Assembly (NCBI RefSeq): GCF_018135625.1
Contig: NZ_CP073078.1
Span: forward strand, 1,662,001-1,726,000
DNA from: Phenylobacterium montanum
GTDB lineage: Bacteria; Pseudomonadota; Alphaproteobacteria; Caulobacterales; Caulobacteraceae
DNA length: 64,000 nucleotides
Direction: 5' to 3'
Program-made: the position numbers and the translations under genes
The notes under the pieces: generated by a model
What the model was told of the DNA's origin: nothing
What the model saw: only the letters and a program-made list of their open reading frames with translations
Databases searched by the model: none
Part shown: in pieces, positions 33,233-45,211 of the stretch
How positions within the stretch are numbered: position 1 is the first letter of the stretch
Layout: each line of letters opens with the position of its first letter

Positions 33233-35407
33233 CTAGGCCGGGCGTGAACTGCCAGTCCCCTGGGTATAGCCGAGCCTTACGTTGAGTTCGTCAAGCAGCT
33301 TGATGGCGGCTTCGGGCAGAACCGTGCCCGGCTGGAACACCGCCGCGACCCCCTCGTCATAGAGCGCCTTCAGGTCCTCGTCCGGGATCACACCCCCGAC
33401 CACGATCATGATGTCGGGCCGGCCGAGCTTGGCCAATTCGGCTTTCAGCTCCGGCACCAGGGTCAGGTGACCGGCGGCGAGCGAGCTGGCGCCCACCACA
33501 TGCACGTTCTTTTCCACCGCCTCCTTTGCCGTCTCGGCCGGGGTCTGGAACAGGGCGCCCACATCGACGTCGAAGCCCAGGTCGGTGAAGCCGGTGGCGA
33601 TCACCTTCTGGCCGCGGTCATGGCCATCCTGGCCCATCTTGGCCACCATCACCTTGGGCGACCGGCCATCAGCCTGCTTGAAGGCCTCGACCATGGCCTT
33701 AGCGCGGGCGACCTTGGGCGTCTCCCCCGAGGTCTTGCCATAGACGTCGTGCAGCAGACGGATTTCGGCCCTGTGCCGGCCGAACACGGTCTCCAGCGCC
33801 TGGCTGATCTCGCCGAGGGTCGCCTTGGCGCGGGCGGCGTTCACCGATAGCTCCAGGAGGTTGCCGTTCCCGCGCGCGCCCGCTTCAAGCGCCGCCAGGG
33901 CCGCGTCGGTCTCGGCCTGGTTCCGCTCGGCCTTGAGCTGCGCGAGCTTCTGCAGCTGCTGGGCGCGCACGGCGGCGTTGTCGACCTTAAGCACGTGGAT
34001 GTCGTCGGGCCTGTCGGGGCGATAGCGGTTGACCCCCACCAGGGTCTGCTGGCCGCTGTCGATGCGCGCCTGGGTCTTGGCCGCCGCCTCCTCGATGCGC
34101 AGCTTCGGGACCCCCTGCTCGATCGCCTTGGCCATGCCGCCCAGGGCCTCGACCTCTCGGATGTGCTCCAGGGCGCGCGCGGCCAGGTCGTGGGTCAGGC
34201 GCTCGACATAGTAGGAGCCGCCCCAGGGGTCGATGGTGCGGCAAAGGCCGCTTTCCACCTGCAGGAAGATCTGGGTGTTGCGGGCGATCCGCGCCGAAAA
34301 GTCGGTCGGCAGGGCGATCGCCTCGTCCAGCGAATTGGTGTGCAGACTCTGGGTCTGGCCGTTGGTCGCCGCCATGGCCTCGACCACGGTGCGAGGCACG
34401 TTGTTGTAGACGTCCTGGGCCGCCAGCGACCAGCCGCTGGTCTGGGTGTGGGCGCGCAGGGACAGCGAGCGCGCATCCTTCGGGTCGAAGGTCTCGCGCA
34501 TCAGTTTGGCCCACAGCAGCCTCGCAGCGCGCTGCTTGGCCACCTCCGTGAAGTAGCTCATGCCCGCGCACCAGAAGAACGACAGGCGCGGGGCGAACTT
34601 GTCGACATCCATGCCGGCGGCGACCCCGGCGCGGACATAATCGACGCCGTCGGCCAGGGTGTAGGCCAGCTCCAGGTCCAGCGAGGCGCCGGCCTCCTGC
34701 ATGTGATAGCCGGAGATGGAGATAGAGTTGAACTTGGGCATCTCCTTGGCCGTATAGGCGAAGATGTCCGAGATGATCCGCATCGAGGGCGTGGGCGGAT
34801 AGATGTAGGTGTTGCGGACCATGAACTCTTTCAGGATGTCGTTCTGGATCGTTCCTGAAAGCTTGGCGTGCGGCACGCCCTGTTCCTCGGCCGCGACGAT
34901 ATAGAGGGCCAGGATCGGCAGCACCGCGCCGTTCATGGTCATGGACACGCTCATCTGGTCCAGCGGAATGCCGGAAAACAGGGTGCGCATGTCGAGGATG
35001 GAGTCGATCGCCACCCCGGCCATGCCGACGTCACCGGCCACCCGCGGGTGGTCGCTGTCATAGCCGCGGTGGGTGGCCAGGTCGAAGGCCACCGACAAGC
35101 CCTTCTGCCCCGCGGCGAGGTTGCGCCGATAGAAGGCGTTGGAATCCTCGGCCGTGGAGAAGCCCGCATACTGGCGGATGGTCCACGGGTTGGTGACGTA
35201 CATGGTCGGATAGGGGCCGCGCAGGAAGGGCGCGAGGCCGGGATAGCCGCCCGTGAAATCCAGGCCGGCGACGTCGGCCGGGCCATAGGCCGGCTTGACG
35301 CTGACCCCTTCCGGCGTCTCCCAGGCGGCGCCGGCGGGCGCGACGGCTGCCTCGCCAGGCAAGGCGGCGTCGTAGGCCAGGGCGGCGAAATCGGGAAAGG
35401 CGCTCAT
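33233..35407 (-). CDS. scpA: Methylmalonyl-CoA mutase large subunit
   Basis: A 724-residue B12-dependent mutase large subunit (succinyl-CoA to/from (R)-methylmalonyl-CoA). The barrel domain holds [20 protein letters not shown] and [20 protein letters not shown] at the N-terminus. The C-terminal cobalamin domain (about residues 590-720) has the DxHxxG motif in [10 protein letters not shown], with His as lower axial ligand, then [11 protein letters not shown] and [14 protein letters not shown]. The ATG overlaps the stop of the small-subunit gene (ATGA). With the carboxylase alpha subunit downstream on the map, it closes the propionyl-CoA pathway. Confidence 0.95.
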   Translation of the reverse strand: MSAFPDFAALAYDAALPGEAAVAPAGAAWETPEGVSVKPAYGPADVAGLDFTGGYPGLAPFLRGPYPTMYVTNPWTIRQYAGFSTAEDSNAFYRRNLAAGQKGLSVAFDLATHRGYDSDHPRVAGDVGMAGVAIDSILDMRTLFSGIPLDQMSVSMTMNGAVLPILALYIVAAEEQGVPHAKLSGTIQNDILKEFMVRNTYIYPPTPSMRIISDIFAYTAKEMPKFNSISISGYHMQEAGASLDLELAYTLADGVDYVRAGVAAGMDVDKFAPRLSFFWCAGMSYFTEVAKQRAARLLWAKLMRETFDPKDARSLSLRAHTQTSGWSLAAQDVYNNVPRTVVEAMAATNGQTQSLHTNSLDEAIALPTDFSARIARNTQIFLQVESGLCRTIDPWGGSYYVERLTHDLAARALEHIREVEALGGMAKAIEQGVPKLRIEEAAAKTQARIDSGQQTLVGVNRYRPDRPDDIHVLKVDNAAVRAQQLQKLAQLKAERNQAETDAALAALEAGARGNGNLLELSVNAARAKATLGEISQALETVFGRHRAEIRLLHDVYGKTSGETPKVARAKAMVEAFKQADGRSPKVMVAKMGQDGHDRGQKVIATGFTDLGFDVDVGALFQTPAETAKEAVEKNVHVVGASSLAAGHLTLVPELKAELAKLGRPDIMIVVGGVIPDEDLKALYDEGVAAVFQPGTVLPEAAIKLLDELNVRLGYTQGTGSSRPA

Positions 35408-36852
35408 TGGCCAGCCTCCTCGAAGGGCGCGGCGAGCCGCACGGGCGTGAGCGGAGGAACCTTCGTGTCGGGGCCGGGCAGGCGCGCCGAGGGCCCATCG
35501 ACCGGCCTCGCCTTGGGCGCTTCCACCGCCACCTCGACCTTCATCGGGTTGGGATAGAGGGTCACGCCCAGGATCTTCTCGGCCTTGCTCTCGATGGCGG
35601 CGTGGCGGCGTTCCAGGGTGGCGGCGGCCTCGCGGGCGATGGAGCCGGACGAGAGGGCGGCGACGATCCCGCCCTCGGACTCGATCCCCTGGAAGGCGGC
35701 CCAGCCGGCGCGGGCCAACTGGTCGGTCAAGGTCTCCAGGAAGCCGGCGCCGGCGGCGGGGTCGGCGACGCGGCCGAGGCTCGCCTCCTCCATCAGGACC
35801 AGTTGGGCGTTGCGCGCCTGGCGGCGGGCGAAGGCGGTCGGCAGGCCGAGGGCGTCGGTGAAGCCGCCGAGCTGGATGGCGTCGGCCCCACCCACCGCCG
35901 CCCCGAACCCGGCGGAGGTCAGGCGCAACATGTTGGTCCAGGGGTCCAGCCGGGCCAACATGCGCCGGGACGAGCGGGCTTCGATCTTTGCGGTCGCATC
36001 GACGCCGAGCGCAGAGGCGATGCGGGCGAAGATGCGGCGGGCGGCGCGCAGCTTGGCGATGGTGACGAAATAGTCGGCGTCGGCGGCGAGGCCGAGCACG
36101 ATGCGCGGCAGGGCGTCCCTTGTCGGCACGCCGGCGCGGGAGAGGGCCTTGGCGTAGGCGACCAGGCTCGCGGCCATGAAGCCCAGCTCCAGCGCCTCAC
36201 CGCCCCCGGCCTCGTGTACGGCCTGGCCGGAAGCCAGGAACAGACCGGCCTTGGGATAGGTCTCGGTCAGGCGCGCGGCCACGGTGGCGGCCGAGATCAG
36301 GTGGCTCTCGATCGGGCCCGGGCTGGCGCCGCCGCGGGCGAGCGCGCTCAAGGGATCGAGATGGAAGTTCAGCAGGGCGTTGGGCGAGGACTTGGCCGCC
36401 GCGGCCAGCCAGTCGGCCGCCTTCGGGCCGAGGAAGCCGGCGTCCAGCGCCACAGGCGCCAGCTCGAGCACCACGCCGTCCAGGGCCGCCGCCAGGCCCT
36501 CGGCCGAACCGATGGCGCAACCCGCCGCGCCCTCCGGGTCGATGGCGAGGATGGCCGACGCCGCGCCGCCTTCGAGGTCGGCCAGGATCTCGGCGCGCGC
36601 AGCGGCCGCATCCGGGTGCGCGGTGCGGACGCGCAGGTCCCAGGGCCGGGCGGAATCGCGCGCAGCCAGCGCCAAAGGCTCGGCGGCGTCGCCGGCCGGA
36701 TAGAGCGGCAAGATCTCCAGCCCGTCGATGGTCCGACTGACCAGCTTCTCGTCGAAGCTTGCGCCGTCGATGGTTTTGGCCACCAGGGCCAGCCATTGCT
36801 CGGAGGTGGCGGGCTCGAACCCCTCCGCCAGGGGGATCACCGCTTCGCTCAT
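35404..36852 (-). CDS. mutA: Methylmalonyl-CoA mutase small subunit
   Basis: A 482-residue subunit related to the large one but without the B12 DxHxxG motif, as expected for the non-catalytic partner in bacterial heterodimers. It has [20 protein letters not shown] (near residue 88) and the barrel strand [20 protein letters not shown] (near 307). It lies immediately downstream of the carboxylase gene (5 bases) and overlaps the large-subunit start, so the three form one operon. Confidence 0.93.
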   Translation of the reverse strand: MSEAVIPLAEGFEPATSEQWLALVAKTIDGASFDEKLVSRTIDGLEILPLYPAGDAAEPLALAARDSARPWDLRVRTAHPDAAAARAEILADLEGGAASAILAIDPEGAAGCAIGSAEGLAAALDGVVLELAPVALDAGFLGPKAADWLAAAAKSSPNALLNFHLDPLSALARGGASPGPIESHLISAATVAARLTETYPKAGLFLASGQAVHEAGGGEALELGFMAASLVAYAKALSRAGVPTRDALPRIVLGLAADADYFVTIAKLRAARRIFARIASALGVDATAKIEARSSRRMLARLDPWTNMLRLTSAGFGAAVGGADAIQLGGFTDALGLPTAFARRQARNAQLVLMEEASLGRVADPAAGAGFLETLTDQLARAGWAAFQGIESEGGIVAALSSGSIAREAAATLERRHAAIESKAEKILGVTLYPNPMKVEVAVEAPKARPVDGPSARLPGPDTKVPPLTPVRLAAPFEEAGQ

Positions 36853-36856
36853 GGCT

Positions 36857-38857
<2,001 letters not shown>

Positions 38858-38968
38858 CAGGCCTTTAGCTCCACACCGTCACCCCCGCGGCCGCGCCGAT
38901 GCGGCGCTTTGACAACGAGGCGGCCCGTATAGTGACCTCGCCGCTACGGCAGTCAAACGCCCCTGCCG

Positions 38969-39847
38969 CTAGGTCAGCGCGGGCGGGAATTTGCGCTGCG
39001 GATAGAGCCGGTGGAACAGGACGAACATCAGGCCGATGACCGGGAAAACCATCCAGCTGGCCTCTGGCCCCAAAAAGCCGCCGGTCAGCCAGTCAGGACC
39101 TGGCCAGCGCACATCCAGCAGCTTGCCGACGGCGAACTGGCCGCCGTTCTGCCCGGACCAGATGAACAGGTTGGCGAAGTCGAAGGCGGCGTGAAAGCCG
39201 ATCGCCCAGGCCAGGGCGCCGGTCCGCCGCAAGGTCAGGCAGATGAACAGGCCCAGCAGCCCCGTCGAGGCGAAATCCTCCCAGCGCTCGTGCGGCTTCA
39301 GGAAATAGTGCAGCGCGCCAAAGCCGATGGAGAGGAGGACCGCCGCCGGCCAGTAGCCGATCCCTTCGCCGAGCACGGTCAGGACATAGCTGCGGAACTG
39401 CACCTCTTCGGACCAGCCGATCAGGAGGCTGGCCAAGAGCCAGAGGGCGAGATAGCGCCCGACCTCGCCGCCATGGAGGGCCAGTCCCGTCACATGGAAT
39501 CCGCCAAGGGCGGCGACCAGGCCGACCAGCACGGTGGTCGAGCCCAGGCCCCAGCCCAGGCCCACCCAGAAATCCTTGCCGAAGGCGCTGCGCAACGGAA
39601 TACCGTAGGCCGTAAGGCTGCGCCGCTCGATCAGCGCCATGACGCCGATGGCGGCCAGCGCGACCAGCAGGCTGGTCGTTTCGGCCGCGATCATGCCGAT
39701 CGGATCGAGATCGGTGCGGTCGCCGATGGGGATCAGCCTGGGAACCAGCCAAGCCGCCGCATTGGAGAGCCCGAAGAAGATCGCGAGAACCGCCAGCAGG
39801 CGCCAACCGGCGCGCAATCCTCGCGCATTCATGAACAGCTTTCTCAT
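38969..39847 (-). CDS. CPBP-family intramembrane glutamic protease-like protein
   Basis: A 292-residue polytopic protein. The CPBP motifs are WSEEVQFR (the Glu-Glu...Arg motif, near residue 145), FGALHYFLK (His near 176) and FHAAFDFANLF (His and Asn). These define the abortive-infection/CAAX-protease-like family. I start at 39847 (MRKLFMNARGLRAGW), which matches the family pattern; a TTG 4 codons earlier and an ATG 5 codons later are alternatives. It lies 27 bases downstream of pckG and may share its transcript. Confidence 0.85.
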   Translation of the reverse strand: MRKLFMNARGLRAGWRLLAVLAIFFGLSNAAAWLVPRLIPIGDRTDLDPIGMIAAETTSLLVALAAIGVMALIERRSLTAYGIPLRSAFGKDFWVGLGWGLGSTTVLVGLVAALGGFHVTGLALHGGEVGRYLALWLLASLLIGWSEEVQFRSYVLTVLGEGIGYWPAAVLLSIGFGALHYFLKPHERWEDFASTGLLGLFICLTLRRTGALAWAIGFHAAFDFANLFIWSGQNGGQFAVGKLLDVRWPGPDWLTGGFLGPEASWMVFPVIGLMFVLFHRLYPQRKFPPALT

Positions 39848-39874
39848 TCGCCAAGCCAAGCCGGACGAATTTGC

Positions 39875-41764
39875 TCAGACCAGGGCAGGCTCCGGCCTGG
39901 CTTGCATGGCCGCCTGCAGCCGCCCTTTCAGAGCGTCCAGTTCGTCCCAGAGGGCCTGGGGCAAGCGATCCTCGAAGCGTTCGTAGAAAGCGGGAATCAA
40001 GCCCGCCTCTTCCATCCAGACTTCGGGATCCACCGAAAGCAAGGTCTCCAACTGCTCGGTGGTCAGGGACAGGCCGGATAGATCCAGCGAGGCCAGAGTC
40101 GGAAGGTGGCCGATGGCGGTCTGCTGGGCCTCGGCGGCGCCGTCCAGGCGCTCGAAGATCCACTTCAAGACGCGGCTGTTCTCGCCATAGCCGGGCCAGA
40201 CGAACTTGCCGCGCTCGTCCTTGCGGAACCAGTTGACGAAATAGATCTTCGGCAGCTTGGCGGCGTCCGGCGCGCGGTCGGCCATGCTGAGCCAGTGGCC
40301 GAAATAGTCGCCCATGTTGTAGCCGCAGAAGGGCAGCATGGCGAAGGGATCGCGGCGCAGCTCGCCGACCTTGTTCTCCGCCGCGGCGGTGCCTTCCGAG
40401 GCCACATTGGCGGCCATGAACACCCCGTGGCGCCAGTCGAGCGCCTCGGTGACCAACGGAACCGCGCTGGCGCGGCGCCCGCCGAACAGGATGGCCGAGA
40501 TCGGCACCCCGCGCGGGTCTTCCCATTCCTCCGCCACGATCGGGCACTGGCCGGCCGGGGCGGTGAAGCGGGCGTTGGGATGGGCGGCGGGCTCGGGCGA
40601 GTCCGGCGTCCAGGGGCGACCCTTCCAGTCGGTCAGTTCCGGCGGCGGCTCCTCGGTCAGGCCCTCCCACCAGACGTCGCCGTCCGGGGTCATGGCCACG
40701 TTGGTGAAGACGCTGTTGGCGTGCAGGGTGGCGATGGCGTTGGGATTGGTCGCCAGGCCCGTGCCGGGGGCGACGCCGAAGAAGCCGGCCTCCGGATTGA
40801 TCGCATAGAGCCGGCCGTCCTCGCCGAAACGCATCCAGCAGATGTCGTCGCCGATAGTCTCGGCCTTCCAGCCGGCCAGGGTCGGCTGCAGCATGGCTAG
40901 GTTGGTCTTGCCGCAGGCCGAAGGGAACGCCGCGGCGATATATTTCACCTGCCCTTCCGGCGAGGTCAGCTTGAGGATCAGCATGTGCTCGGCCAGCCAG
41001 CCTTCGTCGCGGGCCATCACCGAGGCGATGCGCAGGGCGTAGCACTTCTTGCCCAGGAGCGCGTTGCCGCCGTAGCCGGAGCCGTAGGACCAGATCTCGC
41101 GGCTTTCCGGGAAGTGGACGATGTACTTGATGTCGTTGCAGGGCCAGGGAACGTCCTTCTGGCCGGGCTCGAGCGGCGCGCCGACCGAGTGTACGGCGGG
41201 CACGAAGAAGCCGTCCTCGCCCATGGCGTCCAGCGCCTGCTTGCCCATGCGGGTCATCACCCGCATCGAGAGCGCCACATAGGCGCTGTCGCTGATCTCG
41301 ACGCCGAGCGCGCTGATCGGCGAGCCCACAGGACCCATGCTGAAGGGGATGACGTACATGACGCGCCCGCGCATGCAGCCCTTGAACAGGTCCTTCAGGT
41401 CCGCCTTCATCTCGTCCGGATCGAGCCAGTTGTTGGTCGGGCCGGCGTCCTTTGGGTCCTTGGAGCAGATGAAGGTGCGGCTCTCGACCCGGGCCACGTC
41501 GCGGGGATCGGAGACGGCGTAGAAGCTGTTTGGCCGCTTGGTCGAATCGAGACGTTTCAGCGTGCCAGCCTGGACCAGTCGTTCGGCCAGCATGTTCCAT
41601 TCCGCGTCAGAACCGTCGCACCAGTGAACCTCGTCGGGCTGGGTCAGGGCGGCGATCTCGCGCACCCAGGCGATCAGGCGTTTGTGGCGTACGGGCGGCT
41701 CGGCGAGCCCCGGAATGTCGCTGGAAGCCGGGGTCTGGCCGTCTTTGGCAAGGGCGGCGGGCAT
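39875..41764 (-). CDS. pckG: Phosphoenolpyruvate carboxykinase (GTP)
   Basis: A 629-residue GTP-dependent PEP carboxykinase (oxaloacetate to PEP, gluconeogenesis). The P-loop-like kinase-1a segment [13 protein letters not shown] (near 275), kinase-2 [12 protein letters not shown] and the substrate region [18 protein letters not shown] are present, with [12 protein letters not shown] later. The ATG at 41764 follows GAGGA; the open frame extends 24 codons upstream without support. A perfect palindrome 47 bases upstream may be an operator. The C-terminus is intact. Confidence 0.95.
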   Translation of the reverse strand: MPAALAKDGQTPASSDIPGLAEPPVRHKRLIAWVREIAALTQPDEVHWCDGSDAEWNMLAERLVQAGTLKRLDSTKRPNSFYAVSDPRDVARVESRTFICSKDPKDAGPTNNWLDPDEMKADLKDLFKGCMRGRVMYVIPFSMGPVGSPISALGVEISDSAYVALSMRVMTRMGKQALDAMGEDGFFVPAVHSVGAPLEPGQKDVPWPCNDIKYIVHFPESREIWSYGSGYGGNALLGKKCYALRIASVMARDEGWLAEHMLILKLTSPEGQVKYIAAAFPSACGKTNLAMLQPTLAGWKAETIGDDICWMRFGEDGRLYAINPEAGFFGVAPGTGLATNPNAIATLHANSVFTNVAMTPDGDVWWEGLTEEPPPELTDWKGRPWTPDSPEPAAHPNARFTAPAGQCPIVAEEWEDPRGVPISAILFGGRRASAVPLVTEALDWRHGVFMAANVASEGTAAAENKVGELRRDPFAMLPFCGYNMGDYFGHWLSMADRAPDAAKLPKIYFVNWFRKDERGKFVWPGYGENSRVLKWIFERLDGAAEAQQTAIGHLPTLASLDLSGLSLTTEQLETLLSVDPEVWMEEAGLIPAFYERFEDRLPQALWDELDALKGRLQAAMQARPEPALV

Positions 41765-41810
41765 GACGGCGTCCTCATGTCTATGCAGGGTTAGTGAATG
41801 CGCTCGAGGC

Positions 41811-41822
41811 GCATACGTATGC
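41811..41822. promoter_or_regulatory. Perfect 12-bp palindrome upstream of pckG
   Basis: GCATACGTATGC is a perfect palindrome 47 bases before the pckG start codon, in the region between pckG and the glycosyltransferase gene, both on the minus strand. It is the kind of site a LacI- or GntR-family regulator binds. No cognate regulator is encoded nearby, so this is a candidate only. Confidence 0.4.
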
Positions 41823-41933
41823 AACAGGGATGCCAAAGCGCATCCGGCCCCGCAAGCAGCGCCGCTACGTAAGTCGCCGATACGCGCAAGAATTCAGCAG
41901 AAAATTAAGCCGCTCAAATTTTGGGCGCCGACT

Positions 41934-42893
41934 TCAGCTATCACTCGCAATATCTTGTCCAGCGTTATCAGAGACTGTGCGGCCATAGAAATTGATGCGG
42001 AATCTCTTGCCCCAGAAGACTTTTCCGAGGCCGCGGGCGGCGCGGTCCATCATGAACGCCCGATCCGGCCGCCGCAGCAGCCAGAGAATCAGCGCGAGCA
42101 GCCCGTAAACGATCGCCTGGCCGGCGCCGATCAGCATCCAGCGCAGGATTCCCGCCCAATCCGGCGGATCGGCGGCGGCGCAGTGCGCCACCGGCCCCTG
42201 GCCGTAGACGAAGGCGCGCGGCAGGGTATAGGCCAGGGCCAGCCGCTCCGGCGACGGGTCCTCCCAGACCCAGGCCTCGGGCGCCCAGGCGAATCGCTTC
42301 CCCGCTCGTTGCAGGGCGCCGAAGAGCAGATCATCCTCGCCGCCGCTCCTGTTCCTTTCCGGCGAGAAGGGCCGCTTCGGGTCGACCAGGGCCGCCCGGC
42401 GAAGCAGGCTGTCGCCGCAGCCATAGTAGTGGTCGATCAGCCCCTCGGCCGCCGGATCGCTGCGGGAAAAGAACTGCTCCAGATAGGCGCGGTGCCGGAC
42501 GATCCGGGCCGGGGCGCGGGCGCGGACCGGGCCGAACACCACGTCGGCGTCCCAGCGCGCCTGGACCGCCAGCAGGCTGGCCAGCCAATGCGGCGGCGCC
42601 TCCTCGTCGTCGTCCAGAAAGGCGATCAGTTCGCCTTCAGCCTGCTCCATCGCCGCATTGCGGGCGTTGGCGACCCCGGCGCTGGGCTCGTGCACATAGA
42701 CGAGCGGGAACGGCGCCTCGGTCGCCAAGCGCTCGACTGCGGCTTTCGCCGACGGGACGGAGTCGTTGTCGACCACCACCAGCTCCAGCTCGGCCGGATC
42801 GACGCCCTGCTGCGCCAGGGCCGAGCGCACGGCCAGGGCCAGCGGCCCGGGCCGCCTCTGGGTTGGAATGATCAGGCTGATGCGCGCCGCCAT
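41934..42893 (-). CDS. Family 2 glycosyltransferase
   Basis: A 319-residue GT-A glycosyltransferase. It starts ARISLIIPTQRRPGPLALAV, with VVDNDSV near residue 45, and carries the acidic metal motif AFLDDDEEAPPHWL near residue 92. A C-terminal hydrophobic helix (about residues 250-285) probably anchors it to the membrane, followed by a basic tail. It likely adds a sugar to a surface polysaccharide or lipid, but donor and acceptor are unknown. It stands alone with no other polysaccharide genes beside it. Confidence 0.85.
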   Translation of the reverse strand: MAARISLIIPTQRRPGPLALAVRSALAQQGVDPAELELVVVDNDSVPSAKAAVERLATEAPFPLVYVHEPSAGVANARNAAMEQAEGELIAFLDDDEEAPPHWLASLLAVQARWDADVVFGPVRARAPARIVRHRAYLEQFFSRSDPAAEGLIDHYYGCGDSLLRRAALVDPKRPFSPERNRSGGEDDLLFGALQRAGKRFAWAPEAWVWEDPSPERLALAYTLPRAFVYGQGPVAHCAAADPPDWAGILRWMLIGAGQAIVYGLLALILWLLRRPDRAFMMDRAARGLGKVFWGKRFRINFYGRTVSDNAGQDIASDS

Positions 42894-42937
42894 GCCCGGA
42901 CCTTAAGGGACGGCGGTTAGCGAAACTTGGACGCGCC

Positions 42938-43480
42938 CTACCCCTTGATCGCCTCGAACAGGGTCCAGGCGCCAAGGCCCGCGAAGATCAGGGCGGCGGC
43001 CAGGCGGATATACTTCAACGGCGCGATGCGCGTCGCCGCCTCGCCGAAGAACACCGCCGGGATATTGGCCGCCATCATGCCGATGGTGGTGCCTGTGGCC
43101 ACGCGGGCGATGTCGTGGAAGCGGGCGGCCAGGGAGACGGTGGCGATCTGGGTCTTGTCGCCCATCTCGACCAGGAAGAAGGCGACAGCGGTGGCGGCGA
43201 AGGCGCCCCAGTGGCTGACCTCCTTGGGCTCGTCCTCCTCCTTGTCAGGGAACAGGGCCCAGACCGCGGTGCCGAAGAAGGAAGCCGCAACCACGTATTG
43301 CAGCCAGCGCCCGTGCAGGAGGTCAGCGATTAGGTAGCCAGCCAGGGCCGACAGGCCGTGATTGGCCAGGGTGGCGACGAGGATGCCGGCGATCACCGGC
43401 CAGGGACGGCGAAACCGGCTCGCCAGGACGATGGCGAGCAGTTGCGTGCGGTCGCCGATCTCGGCCAGGGCGACCACCAT
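42938..43480 (-). CDS. Gdt1/TMEM165 (UPF0016)-type cation transporter
   Basis: A 180-residue protein with six helices in two repeats, each carrying the E-x-G-D-(K/R)-T motif: EIGDRTQ (residues 7-13) and EMGDKTQ (near 105-111). Bacterial members, such as MneA/MntX-like exporters, move Mn2+ or Ca2+. The first ATG (43480) leaves almost no N-terminal residues before the motif, whereas relatives usually have about 8 more. An in-frame CTG at 43504 would restore them (see findings). It is divergent from arsC. Confidence 0.85.
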   Translation of the reverse strand: MVVALAEIGDRTQLLAIVLASRFRRPWPVIAGILVATLANHGLSALAGYLIADLLHGRWLQYVVAASFFGTAVWALFPDKEEDEPKEVSHWGAFAATAVAFFLVEMGDKTQIATVSLAARFHDIARVATGTTIGMMAANIPAVFFGEAATRIAPLKYIRLAAALIFAGLGAWTLFEAIKG

Positions 43481-43604
43481 CGCCGAAATCAGGACCGGTT
43501 CCAGCGCCTTCGCCCCCCGCCTAGTGCATCAATGCCGGTCCGTGTATCTGCTGGCCGACCCTGCCACAAGCCGCGCGCTGTGGCCCCGGATTTGGAGCAT
43601 GCGC

Positions 43605-43961
43605 ATGGCGACCGGCGAGATCACCATCTTCCACAACCCCAGCTGCGGGACCTCGCGCAATACCCTGGCGGCGATCCGCGAGGCCGGCCACGAGCCCAAG
43701 GTGGTGGAATACCTCAAGGCCGGCTGGACCAAGCCGCAGCTGAAAGAGATCCTGAAGGCGATGAGGGCCGCCCCGCGCGATATCCTCCGGGTCCGCGGCA
43801 CGCCGGCGGAAGAACTGGGCCTGACCGACCCCAAGGCCGGCGACGAGACCATCCTGGACGCCATGGTCGCCCATCCGATCCTGGTCGAGCGCCCGATCGT
43901 GCTCAGCCCCAAGGGCGCGGCGCTGTGCCGGCCGATGGAAAAGGTCCGCGACCTTCTCTGA
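43605..43961 (+). CDS. arsC: Arsenate reductase, glutaredoxin-coupled (ArsC)
   Basis: A 118-residue ArsC/Spx-fold reductase (arsenate to arsenite using glutathione/glutaredoxin). The catalytic Cys is in TIFHNPSCGTSRNTL (C14), followed by the anion-binding Arg in RVRGTPAEEL and in ERPIVLSPKGAALCRP. The ATG at 43605 has GGAG seven bases upstream; an ATG two codons earlier is less well spaced. No arsR, arsB or acr3 is seen beside it, so the gene may have a broader redox role. Confidence 0.9.
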   Translation: MATGEITIFHNPSCGTSRNTLAAIREAGHEPKVVEYLKAGWTKPQLKEILKAMRAAPRDILRVRGTPAEELGLTDPKAGDETILDAMVAHPILVERPIVLSPKGAALCRPMEKVRDLL

Positions 43962-43981
43962 TACGGCGCCTGTCCCGGCGT

Positions 43982-43995
43982 TTGATCCAGGTCAA
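43982..43995. promoter_or_regulatory. Fnr/FixK-type box upstream of the hemerythrin-MCO operon
   Basis: TTGATCCAGGTCAA matches the TTGA-N6-TCAA palindrome bound by FixK/Fnr regulators in alphaproteobacteria, close to the consensus TTGAT-N4-ATCAA. It lies 85 bases before the start of the hemerythrin-like gene, after arsC. A second such box lies before the convergent cytochrome-porin operon. Confidence 0.7.
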
Positions 43996-44080
43996 CCTCG
44001 CGGCGGCGATTCTGGGGCATGGTTCCTTGACCGAGGCGCCGTGCGATGGCCGCACCGCCGCGTCCGGCGGAGAGGCGTCG

Positions 44081-44614
44081 ATGTTCACAGCAAAGAAGGT
44101 TTGCCTTGCTCTGGCGGCGGTCGTTGCGACAGCCGCCGGCGGCATGGCGCGCGCCGAGGCGGGACCCCACGAAATACCGCAATCGATCGCGGTCGAGCAC
44201 GCCGAGACCCTCGAGCGGCTGAGCGCCCTGGCGAAGCACAAGGGGCCGGTGGGGATCGAGGCGCGCAAGGCGGTCGACCTCTTTCGGCGGCACATCGCGC
44301 GCGAGGAAGAATACATCCTGCCGCCGTTGACGCTGCTGCCCGTGCTCGCAGACGGCAAGGTGACGCCCGACATGGCCTGGGCGGTGAAGATGACCGACCG
44401 GGTCAAGGCGGACCGCGAATTGATCTTCGAGGAGCACACCCGGGTCACCGACGCCATGAACGCCCTGCGAGTGGCCGGCCTGAAAGCCCACGACAAGCAG
44501 GCCGTCGAATTCGCCGAGGCTGCAGCCACCGACTCGCTGAACGACATCGAACTGATGGAGCCGACCGTGGTGATGATCGGCGACTACCTGCACGCCAAGC
44601 TGCCGGCGCAATAG
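44081..44614 (+). CDS. Periplasmic hemerythrin-like (HHE) protein
   Basis: A 177-residue exported protein. The ATG at 44081 follows GGAGAGG and starts a signal peptide (cleavage near residue 25, ARAEA). The mature part is helical with a hemerythrin-like set of ligands: H40 in VEHAETLERL, H71 and E75 in RRHIAREEEYILPPL (the classic HxxxE...P of HHE domains) and H119 in EEHTRV. Such proteins bind O2 or NO at a diiron site, or store iron. A periplasmic location in front of a copper oxidase operon is unusual. It heads the operon behind the Fnr-type box. Confidence 0.75.
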   Translation: MFTAKKVCLALAAVVATAAGGMARAEAGPHEIPQSIAVEHAETLERLSALAKHKGPVGIEARKAVDLFRRHIAREEEYILPPLTLLPVLADGKVTPDMAWAVKMTDRVKADRELIFEEHTRVTDAMNALRVAGLKAHDKQAVEFAEAAATDSLNDIELMEPTVVMIGDYLHAKLPAQ

Positions 44615-44647
44615 GCTCCGCCTGACTGCGGCAGAGAGGCGTAGCGG

Positions 44648-45211
44648 ATGGAGATCAGTTTCCGCGACTTCATCACCGTGCTGCATGGCATGGGTTTCGG
44701 CGCGCTGTTCATGCTCGCCTTCTCCGGGGCCATCGGCGTGGTCTATGCCGCCGCGGTGATGGGCGAGGGCTGGCCCGCCGAAGCCGAGCGCATGCGCCTG
44801 TTCCGCGCCTACCTGGTCAGCATGGCGGTGTTGGCCTGGCTGACCGTGCTTTCGGGGGCGTTCATCGTCTATCCCTGGTACAGGGCGCATCCGCCCGTCG
44901 GGGCGAACCTCGCCGACTATCCCCGCGCCCTGCTGCTCTCCAGCCCGCACACCGCCGGCTGGCACGAGATCGGCATGGAGTGGAAGGAGCACGTGGCGTG
45001 GCTGGCGCCGATCGCCACGACCATGGCGGCCTATCTGTTCCATCGCTACGGCCCCCAGCTCGGCCGCCAGCGCGCCCTGCGCAACGCCGTGCTGGGCTTC
45101 GTCGCCGTAGCGTTCGTGGCGACCGGCGTGGCCGGGCTGTTCGGCGCCATGCTCAACAAGTTCGCGCCGATCCGGGGCGGGCCGGCGATCGTGCTGCTGC
45201 AGGAGAAATAG
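44648..45211 (+). CDS. His-rich four- to five-helix membrane protein, unknown
   Basis: A 187-residue membrane protein. H13 lies in the first helix (VLHGMGFGALF), H101, H106 and H115 cluster before and at the third helix (SSPHTAGWHEIG; EWKEHVAWL), and H132 lies near its end (YLFHRYG). Other helices lie near residues 55-75, 118-132 and 147-167. The histidines could bind heme b, which would make it a quinone-linked subunit, but I do not recognise a family. It is placed between the hemerythrin and multicopper oxidase genes in a tight operon. Confidence 0.7.
   Translation: MEISFRDFITVLHGMGFGALFMLAFSGAIGVVYAAAVMGEGWPAEAERMRLFRAYLVSMAVLAWLTVLSGAFIVYPWYRAHPPVGANLADYPRALLLSSPHTAGWHEIGMEWKEHVAWLAPIATTMAAYLFHRYGPQLGRQRALRNAVLGFVAVAFVATGVAGLFGAMLNKFAPIRGGPAIVLLQEK

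Noticed and set aside
31199-33247. Long open frame on the plus strand (about 680 codons)
   Set aside because: It runs antisense to the phosphotransferase, VOC and crotonase genes, which have clear motifs. It has no recognisable domain.
42938-43961. An arsenic resistance operon around arsC
   Set aside because: No arsR, arsB/acr3 or arsH is present; ArsC-like proteins often occur alone.
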